Source: Flavivirga aquatica (GTDB taxonomy: Bacteria; Bacteroidota; Bacteroidia; Flavobacteriales; Flavobacteriaceae). From it: a stretch of 64,000 bases of DNA. Positions 58,408-64,000 of this stretch are shown here, piece by piece. The DNA lies in assembly GCF_001747085.1 (NCBI RefSeq), contig NZ_MDJD01000054.1, positions 744,001 to 808,000 of the forward strand. The letters are read 5' to 3'. Every line of letters starts with the position of its first letter. Positions within the stretch are counted from its first letter, which is position 1. Made by a program: the position numbers and the translations under genes. The notes beneath the pieces were generated by a model. The model made no database searches. It worked only from the letters and a program-made list of their open reading frames with translations, and was not told the DNA's origin.

Positions 58408-58448
58408 AAAAAAAATACCAGATAATAATTTTATATAATATCTGGTGT
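58408..58448 (-). terminator. Rho-independent terminator after small periplasmic protein gene
   Basis: On the minus strand ACCAGATA pairs with TATCTGGT, with further AT pairing inside, and is followed by ATTTTTTTTG. It lies about 95 bp past the stop at 58542 and closes the GH16/GH16/small-protein unit. Confidence 0.75.
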
Positions 58449-58541
58449 TTTATATTTAAAAACCTATTAAGGTTTAATACTCTTAAGTAAACTTAACTAA
58501 TACAATCTAGTATTTATTAAGGTTATTTTTGTGAAAATTAA

Positions 58542-58898
58542 TTATATTTTACTTATCTCTTTACGCATTCTAACAAGAAATGGTTCAAGCTCTCTTTGAA
58601 GCACACCTGTTATTTTAGTAAATGATTCGTTAAACCCTCTATTTACTGCTTGGATTTTGGCTTTTTTTTGATCTTTAGATAAACCTCCATTTTTAAAGTC
58701 CTTGGTAGTGTTCATATAGTCTTTTATATATTTACGACGAGCCCTCAATAACTTTTTATATTGATTTAAATTTAATGTATATTCTTTGACCGCACTTTTT
58801 ACAAAATAATAAATTTTCTCCTCACTATTATTTGGTTTTTGACCATAAATATTTGAAAATGAAACCACTAAAAACAGTAACACAAGAATTTTCTTCAT
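58542..58898 (-). CDS. Small periplasmic helical protein of unknown function
   Basis: 118 residues with a signal peptide (MKKILVLLFLVVSFSNIYGQ). The mature part is highly charged and predicted all-helical (YKKLLRARRKYIKDYMN, then QKKAKIQAVNRGFNESFTKI). The overall pattern of short amphipathic helices is reminiscent of Spy/CpxP-like periplasmic chaperones, but the LTxxQ motif is not evident (LNLNQYKKLL is the nearest). It is the last gene after two GH16 genes, 61 bp downstream, and before a terminator, so it is probably co-expressed with them. A chaperone or accessory role for secreted enzymes is speculation. Confidence 0.75.
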   Translation of the reverse strand: MKKILVLLFLVVSFSNIYGQKPNNSEEKIYYFVKSAVKEYTLNLNQYKKLLRARRKYIKDYMNTTKDFKNGGLSKDQKKAKIQAVNRGFNESFTKITGVLQRELEPFLVRMRKEISKI

Positions 58899-58959
58899 AG
58901 TATAAAATTTAATGTTAATAATATTTAATTTACTTGTTTAATTTATTTGCTAAATGTAA

Positions 58960-59973
58960 TTATTTCTTTTGCCAAACACGCACATATTCTATCTCAAAAT
59001 CAACAATTCCATCATCTTTTTTACCTTCTGGACTATTTAACTCTAAATCTTCTTTACTATCTGGGACACCATGCCAGGGAAATGTTTCTTGGTCTAACCA
59101 AATATGAATAGGACCTTTCATAACCCAACCATTAGGTAAATTTTCACCTTTAGCATAAGCATTAACCTGTTCTTTAGTCGCTTGAGTTTTTAATTTACCA
59201 TCAACATAAAGTTTAAGTCCATTTTCATCCCATTCTATACCATATACATGAAAGTCATCTGCTACTCTAAAACCATAATCTAAATGCTCAGTATAAACAG
59301 TCTTGCCTTTTCCTTCTTTACTCCAATCATGTATGGACCACCAAAGCTCATTATCTTTATCTAATTTATCTGGTTGCCTATGATCACCAAACTGTTCAAA
59401 AATATCTAATTCTGTTTGACTACCCGTAGCCCAAAACGCACTAGTAACCTCTGCATCTGCAGCTTTACTTTTTATTTCCATATAGCCATATTTAAACTCC
59501 CTTCGACCTATAAAACAAGCTGTAGTAATATTTTCAAATTTTTCAATTTTCTTGTCTGGTCCCCATGTTTGCTTATTATCATCTGCAAAAGGAAAATCTG
59601 GCTCCCAACGTGTTTCAAGTATTAACTTACCATTCTCTAACCTGTAGTTTCTACCTGAAAATTGAGATGGAGCACGACCTTTCCAAACCTTTTTACCTGG
59701 TTTATCTGGATGTTTATAAATAGGTTTTCCTCTTTTAAATTTCCCAACTATATACCATTTATTCTCATCAATAGTCTCATCATCAAACTCATCACTTACA
59801 TTTGTATTAAGCTCCCAATTACCAGTGTTGTTTGGATCTGAAAACGGATACACTGCTACAGTATATACTTCCTTTTTAGATTTCTCCGAAATATCTTGAC
59901 TTCGACAGTTAAAAAAAGTAACCAGTATAGTTAATACAGATAAAAAAGCAGACATCTTTTTCATTAAAATCAT
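58960..59973 (-). CDS. GH16 family glycoside hydrolase lipoprotein, single domain (copy 3)
   Basis: 337 residues. Lipobox at Cys23 (FFNCRSQ); the first three residues may be upstream of the true start at Met4. Catalytic signature ELDIFE (Glu188, Asp190, Glu193), then QFGDHRQ. GRAPSQF at 99-105 and TRWEPDFPF are shared with the other GH16s. The C-terminus ends IEYVRVWQKK with no extra domain, unlike the pair at 40229-43258. The block WWSIHDWSKEG is shared with copy 4, which lies 48 bp upstream in the same unit. Likely a surface endo-acting galactanase; the linkage is not readable. Confidence 0.9.
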   Translation of the reverse strand: MILMKKMSAFLSVLTILVTFFNCRSQDISEKSKKEVYTVAVYPFSDPNNTGNWELNTNVSDEFDDETIDENKWYIVGKFKRGKPIYKHPDKPGKKVWKGRAPSQFSGRNYRLENGKLILETRWEPDFPFADDNKQTWGPDKKIEKFENITTACFIGRREFKYGYMEIKSKAADAEVTSAFWATGSQTELDIFEQFGDHRQPDKLDKDNELWWSIHDWSKEGKGKTVYTEHLDYGFRVADDFHVYGIEWDENGLKLYVDGKLKTQATKEQVNAYAKGENLPNGWVMKGPIHIWLDQETFPWHGVPDSKEDLELNSPEGKKDDGIVDFEIEYVRVWQKK

Positions 59974-60021
59974 TTTATATAATTATTTCACTTTTATTTA
60001 TTTTTACAAATATTTCTATAT

Positions 60022-61008
60022 CTATTTTTTTTGCCAAACTCTTAAATATTCAATTTCAAAATCTACACTTCCATCTCCGCCTACTTCTTGCATAGAGTCT
60101 GGTACACCATGCCATGGAAATGTTTCTTGATCAAACCAAATTTTTATTGCTTTTGTAATTACAAAATTTTCCTTTGCTCCATTACCTCCTTCTTTTGTAT
60201 CATCATAAGCATTAATTTCTGCTCTAGTCACATTCTTAAATAACTTACCATCTATATATATTATAACCCCATCTGCACTCCACTCATACCCATAAACATG
60301 AAAGTCATCAGCAACTCTAAACCCTAAATCATGATGCTCTGTATAAGTTGTATTATTTTTTTCTGAACTAGACCAATCATGAATAGACCACCAAAGTTCT
60401 CTATCTTTATCTAATTTATTTGTTTGCTTATGATCACCAAACATTTCAAAAAAATCGAACTCTGTATTATTTCCTGTAGCCCAAAAAGAACTCGTAATCT
60501 CTGCGTCTGCAGCTTTAGACTTTACCTCCATGTAACCATAAGTAAACTCCTTTTTTGTAATCACTGCTGCTGTTGTAATATTCTCATATTTCGTACCATC
60601 TTTAGCTACCTTTGGAGAAAAATTATAATTTGGTTCCCATCTAGTTTCTAACTTTAGTTTACCATCTTCTAAACGCACATTATCTGTTGAAAACTGAGAA
60701 GGAGCTCTTCCTACAAAATTAGATTGGAACTCTCCATTTCTTCCTTGTATAAGCCATTTAGTTTCATCTAGTGTGGCACCCTCAAATTCATCACTAACCT
60801 CCGTATTTAAAACCCAATTTCCTGAATTTTCTTGATCTGATAATGGATAATCTGGGTTTGATGTATTATCATCTGGTTTTGGATCTTCATTAATTATTTC
60901 CTTTTCCTCCTCTGCTGGAGAATCAGAATCCTCACTAGAACAAGAAAAAAATGTAATCATTAATACTATACATAAAACCCACTTCAATATTTTCTTTAAT
61001 TCAATCAT
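60022..61008 (-). CDS. GH16 family glycoside hydrolase lipoprotein, single domain (copy 4)
   Basis: 328 residues. Lipobox at Cys23 (FFSCSSEDSD), followed by an acidic linker (about 25-55) of the kind that keeps Bacteroidota lipoproteins on the cell surface. Catalytic signature EFDFFE (Glu183, Asp185, Glu188), then MFGDHKQ. GRAPSQF at 100-106. It is first of a three-gene unit (two GH16 plus a small periplasmic protein), and an operator copy lies 339 bp upstream. Copies 3 and 4 resemble each other more than the two-domain pair, so the locus holds two GH16 types, each duplicated. Confidence 0.9.
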   Translation of the reverse strand: MIELKKILKWVLCIVLMITFFSCSSEDSDSPAEEEKEIINEDPKPDDNTSNPDYPLSDQENSGNWVLNTEVSDEFEGATLDETKWLIQGRNGEFQSNFVGRAPSQFSTDNVRLEDGKLKLETRWEPNYNFSPKVAKDGTKYENITTAAVITKKEFTYGYMEVKSKAADAEITSSFWATGNNTEFDFFEMFGDHKQTNKLDKDRELWWSIHDWSSSEKNNTTYTEHHDLGFRVADDFHVYGYEWSADGVIIYIDGKLFKNVTRAEINAYDDTKEGGNGAKENFVITKAIKIWFDQETFPWHGVPDSMQEVGGDGSVDFEIEYLRVWQKK

Positions 61009-61454
61009 ATAATTATTTTAAATTTTTAATCATAATTAAGTTTTTATTTCAAACTCCTACTTATTACTTTTTTTATTTTACAAGCATTATTCTTGATATC
61101 AAATAATTATTGTTTTTAAAAGGCAGTTCTAAGGCTAATTACTTCTAAGCATTTTCAAATTCACTTTTTTATAACCTAAAAATTTAAATATTCATCATCT
61201 ACAAATGCTTAAAAACAACCACCACATATAAAACTAAAAACTCATTTTAAGCTGCTCTTTTATAAGAAAACGAATAAAATTATGTTAATTTTTAGAATAT
61301 AATTAAGCAAAATAAGAATAAAATTGCCGTTTTTAACTTAAAGAAATTACCCAAGTTATACATTATTTTACCTCGACAACACATATTTCTTAAATATGAA
61401 AGAAAAATATACATGAATCTACACTTTATATAGACTTAAAAAAAACGGAATGGT
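61009..61454. other. Intergenic region upstream of the single-domain GH16 pair
   Basis: 446 bp without a gene between the GntP stop and the GH16 start. It contains the operator copy at 61347-61372. The ~330 bp between the operator and the GH16 ATG are AT-rich, and I see no ORF or clear structure there. Confidence 0.6.
61347..61372 (-). promoter_or_regulatory. 21-bp-spaced TTACC direct repeat (operator) for GH16 pair
   Basis: TTACC half-sites at 61347 and 61368, 21 bp apart, within AAATTACCCAAG and TTATTTTACCTCG. On the minus strand TATTCTTATTTTG follows about 30 bp downstream and may include a -7 element. Confidence 0.65.
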
Positions 61455-62786
61455 TTAAAACCCCAAAAGGTTTAACAGAAAAACCCCTAATAAACCAGAA
61501 ACCCCCATAACAAGTGATTGTACTGTAAACGTTTTATAGAGTGTTCTAGGAGGTACTTCATGCAATCGATTTAATAGCCAAAAAAAACTTGAATTAGCAT
61601 GAAATACACAAAATGAACCACAGCCAATTAAAGCAGCTACCATTTCTGGAGAAACTGGTAAACTACTAACCATAGGAGCTAACATAGAAGCACTCCCTAC
61701 TAATGAAACTGTTATTGACCCTGTGGAAATTGTAAGAATTGAAGCTACTGCAAAAGGGAGTAAAATACCTAGAAACGGGAAATTAGCAAACACACTTACT
61801 ATCTCATTTTGAATACCTGTTTCTTTAATTACATAACCTAATGCTCCCCCTGCTCCAGTTATCATAATAACCAATGCCGATTTTAAAATAGCTTGCTCAA
61901 CCAAAGTATTTAACTTCGTTGATTTGTCAGTTTTTTTTAATTGGAATATAGCTATAAAAGCTCCTACCATTACAGCTATTAATGGTAATGTTAAGAAATT
62001 AAATATAGTAGTAAAAATGTTTGATGATTCTAGTTTTATAAATGACCCAGTAGCTATTAACATTATAGGAACTATTATTGGCAAAAGGTCAAATAAAACA
62101 TTCCCTGAATTTGATTTACCTAAAGAGAGTTCATCAGTTTCTTTTAATGAATCTTTAAGTTTCTCATCATAATTGAGCCATGAGTTTTTTAAAAAGAATA
62201 TCACCCAAAAAACACCTCCCATCATAGCAAAAACAGCTACAATTATATTAATAAGTAACATTCTTCCAATATCAAGATTTAATAATTCTGCTACTGCTAA
62301 TGGTCCTGGAGTTGGAGGTATTAAAGTATGAGAAACCGTTAAACCTGCAGCTAAAGCCAATCCTATATATAATACTGGCTTTTTGCTTTTAACTGCTAAA
62401 GACTCTGTAACAGGTTGCAATAAAATATACGCAACATCAATAAAAACAGGAATAGACACTATATAGCCTGTTAGCCCCATAGCCCAAGGAAGCTTTTTTT
62501 TACCCACTCCCTTTACAATGCTATTAGATATACGAAAGGCTCCTCCTGTATCTTGCAAAACTTCACCTATAAAGGCTCCTATTATAATAATTATAGCAAT
62601 ACCTTTCAAGGTACCACTAAAACCTTTCAATACAACATCTACAGTTTCCTTTCCTCCAAAGCCAAATGACAAACCTAAAGCTATAGCTATTAGAATTAAA
62701 GCTATAAATGGATGTACTTTCCATTTAGATATTGCAAAAATTAAAAACAAAAGGAAGAATAATAAAATCGAAAGGCTTAGAAACAT
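61455..62786 (-). CDS. GntP family gluconate/aldonate:H+ permease
   Basis: 443 residues, about 12 membrane helices, the normal GntP length. Family features: IIIIIGAFIGEVLQDTGGAFRI (about residues 70-91), VSIPVFIDVAYILLQP, HTLIPPTPGPLAVAELL (about 155-172), MITGAGGALGYVIKETGI (about 310), and STGSITVSLVGSASML near the end. Known members import gluconate or related sugar acids. It lies 41 bp after a sulfatase gene in the same direction. Together with the ACS-type carrier at 29501 it gives the locus two sugar-acid importers, which supports aldonates as intermediates. Confidence 0.92.
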   Translation of the reverse strand: MFLSLSILLFFLLFLIFAISKWKVHPFIALILIAIALGLSFGFGGKETVDVVLKGFSGTLKGIAIIIIIGAFIGEVLQDTGGAFRISNSIVKGVGKKKLPWAMGLTGYIVSIPVFIDVAYILLQPVTESLAVKSKKPVLYIGLALAAGLTVSHTLIPPTPGPLAVAELLNLDIGRMLLINIIVAVFAMMGGVFWVIFFLKNSWLNYDEKLKDSLKETDELSLGKSNSGNVLFDLLPIIVPIMLIATGSFIKLESSNIFTTIFNFLTLPLIAVMVGAFIAIFQLKKTDKSTKLNTLVEQAILKSALVIMITGAGGALGYVIKETGIQNEIVSVFANFPFLGILLPFAVASILTISTGSITVSLVGSASMLAPMVSSLPVSPEMVAALIGCGSFCVFHANSSFFWLLNRLHEVPPRTLYKTFTVQSLVMGVSGLLGVFLLNLLGF

Positions 62787-62827
62787 ACTTAAAATATTAT
62801 TTTCCTGTTTAGTTTTTAAAAAGATAT

Positions 62828-64000
62828 TTATCTATATTTATCCATACGATCTATATCAAACTTCTCAAACTTCTTTTTAAGTTGCCACAAAGGTCGCTCT
62901 AAAGTTAATTCCCATTCAAAAATCTGCTTATACATTTCTTTAACTTTTTCTGGATATTTATTAGCCAAATTATTGTGTTCAGAAATGTCTTCTTCAATGT
63001 TGTAAAGTTCTGCAGGTCTATCTGGAAAACGAATTAATTTCCAATCTCCTTTTCTTAAAGCCGCACGTGCATCTTTCTTCCAATATAGTGATTCATGAGG
63101 TCTATTCTTATTAACACCACTAATATAAGGAAACAAATCTACTCCATCAATATTTTTTAAATCGCTAACTTTTCCTCCCCCTGCAACATATAGAGTTGGC
63201 AATAAATCAAGTGTAGAAATAGGGTAGTTATATTTACTGCTTTCTTTTATTTTATTTGGCCATTTCATTAAAAATGGCACTCTAATTCCTCCTTCTAAGT
63301 GATTAGATTTTGTGCCACTTAAAGGTTTATTTACTGATGCATTTTTATCTGTTGGCCCTCCATTATCATTTGTAAAAACAATAATAGTATTTTCATCCAA
63401 CTTCAAGGCTTTTAATTTATCTAATATATTCCCACACGCACGGTCTAATGCCAATGTCATAGCAGCTACAGTTTTCCTTTTTCCTGTTAAATTAGGAAAT
63501 TGTTTCAAATCTTTCTCATCTCCATCCATTGGTGTATGTACAGCATTAAAAGACATTACTATAAAGAATGGGTCGTTTTTATTTTTATCAATAAAAGATA
63601 TAGCATTTTCTGCTAAAACATCTGTCAAGTATCCCTCATGTTCTTCAAAATTACCAAAACCACGCTCCATTTTATCTAAATGACTTGCAGGCAAATTCTC
63701 GTAAGGAAAGTAACTACGAGCTCCTCCTCGGAATCCATAAAACTCATCAAAACCTCTTTTTAATGGGTGAAATCTATCTGCCCCTCCTAAATGCCATTTG
63801 CCATAAAAAGCTGTCTTATAATCTAATTTTTTCATGTAATCAGCAATGGTTACTTCTTCTAATGGCACTCCCATATCATCTCCTGTTAAACCTGACTTAC
63901 TCATATATCCTGGCACATTATTTTCTTCAAAACCAAACTTTTGTTGATATCTCCCAGTAATCAAACCAGCTCTTGAGGGACCACATGTTGGATCGGACAC
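62828..64000 (-). CDS. Sulfatase (S1 family, FGly type), N-terminus outside window
   Basis: The frame is open to the window edge; 390 residues are visible. The formylglycine motif CGPSR lies at the sixth visible residue ([20 protein letters not shown]), so about 80-100 N-terminal residues, including the signal peptide and the first metal Asp pair, are missing. [35 protein letters not shown] and [14 protein letters not shown] follow. It resembles the sulfatase at 1457-2953 (GKWHLG, RGFDDFYGFLGG). It is upstream of and probably co-transcribed with the GntP permease. Confidence 0.92.
   Translation of the reverse strand: MSDPTCGPSRAGLITGRYQQKFGFEENNVPGYMSKSGLTGDDMGVPLEEVTIADYMKKLDYKTAFYGKWHLGGADRFHPLKRGFDEFYGFRGGARSYFPYENLPASHLDKMERGFGNFEEHEGYLTDVLAENAISFIDKNKNDPFFIVMSFNAVHTPMDGDEKDLKQFPNLTGKRKTVAAMTLALDRACGNILDKLKALKLDENTIIVFTNDNGGPTDKNASVNKPLSGTKSNHLEGGIRVPFLMKWPNKIKESSKYNYPISTLDLLPTLYVAGGGKVSDLKNIDGVDLFPYISGVNKNRPHESLYWKKDARAALRKGDWKLIRFPDRPAELYNIEEDISEHNNLANKYPEKVKEMYKQIFEWELTLERPLWQLKKKFEKFDIDRMDKYR

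Noticed and set aside
58951-61008. Reading the two single-domain GH16 genes as one split gene
   Set aside because: Each has its own lipobox, full catalytic signature and C-terminal WQKK end, so they are complete paralogues.

Overview
This window looks like chromosomal DNA of a marine flavobacterium (Bacteroidota, Flavobacteriaceae). The evidence is a very AT-rich sequence, a SusC/SusD pair, Bacteroidota-type lipoproteins, Tat-exported oxidoreductases, and a dense set of formylglycine sulfatases and glycosidases. I cannot name the species. Almost the whole window is one large polysaccharide utilisation region. The best-supported substrate class is a sulfated galactan containing 3,6-anhydrogalactose, most simply of the carrageenan/furcellaran type. 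There are four GH16 lipoproteins, three GH127 proteins with an intact Zn-Cys site, one GH2 beta-galactosidase, six sulfatases, and a Dau-like aldehyde dehydrogenase plus enolase-superfamily cycloisomerase pair. No GH117, GH50 or GH86 (the agar-specific route) is present. The substrate is an inference.

Layout. Positions 1-1409 (minus) carry molybdenum-cofactor maturation genes (MocA-like, XdhC). Positions 1457-15116 (minus) hold a sulfatase, a CstA-type permease, a sodium:solute symporter, three paralogous FAD-dependent oxidoreductases, a small periplasmic protein with an FMN_bind-like SGAT motif, and another sulfatase. Positions 15284-16891 (plus) encode a TPR/transmembrane/HTH regulator. Positions 16902-30814 (minus) hold three more sulfatases, an FG-GAP repeat protein, a probable phosphatase remnant, a GH127, a lipoprotein aldose 1-epimerase, a galactonate-dehydratase-like enzyme and an ACS-type MFS transporter. 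Positions 31504-35135 (plus) encode a two-subunit, Tat-exported molybdenum hydroxylase and an SMP-30-like lipoprotein. A cytochrome c and a GH127 follow on the minus strand. Positions 38198-48854 (minus) form a catabolic operon: cycloisomerase, aldehyde dehydrogenase, HpcH/HpaI aldolase, sugar porter, a decayed porter copy, two GH16 and an unexported GH127. Positions 49412-54510 are SusD/SusC, followed by GH2, a small periplasmic protein, two more GH16, a GntP permease and a sulfatase cut by the window end.

How it may work. Surface GH16 enzymes and sulfatases would trim the polymer, SusCD would import oligosaccharides, and GH2, GH127 and periplasmic sulfatases would release galactose and anhydrogalactose. 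Two fates are encoded. One is cytoplasmic: aldehyde dehydrogenase, cycloisomerase and a 2-keto-3-deoxy-acid aldolase giving pyruvate. The other looks oxidative and periplasmic: mutarotase, molybdenum or flavin oxidoreductases, lactonase and cytochrome c, then an aldonate transporter and dehydratase. This second branch is inferred.

Regulation. Six promoter regions carry the same element, two direct TTACC half-sites exactly 21 bp apart. They lie upstream of the MFS/enolase/sulfatase operon, the molybdenum hydroxylase operon, GH127/cytochrome c, the Dau-like operon, SusCD, and the GH16 pair. All are in the same orientation relative to the gene they precede, which ties these units into one regulon. 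Decay and rearrangement are also visible: a deleted sugar-porter duplicate, a truncated PhoD-like gene and two copies of a long-palindrome intergenic element.
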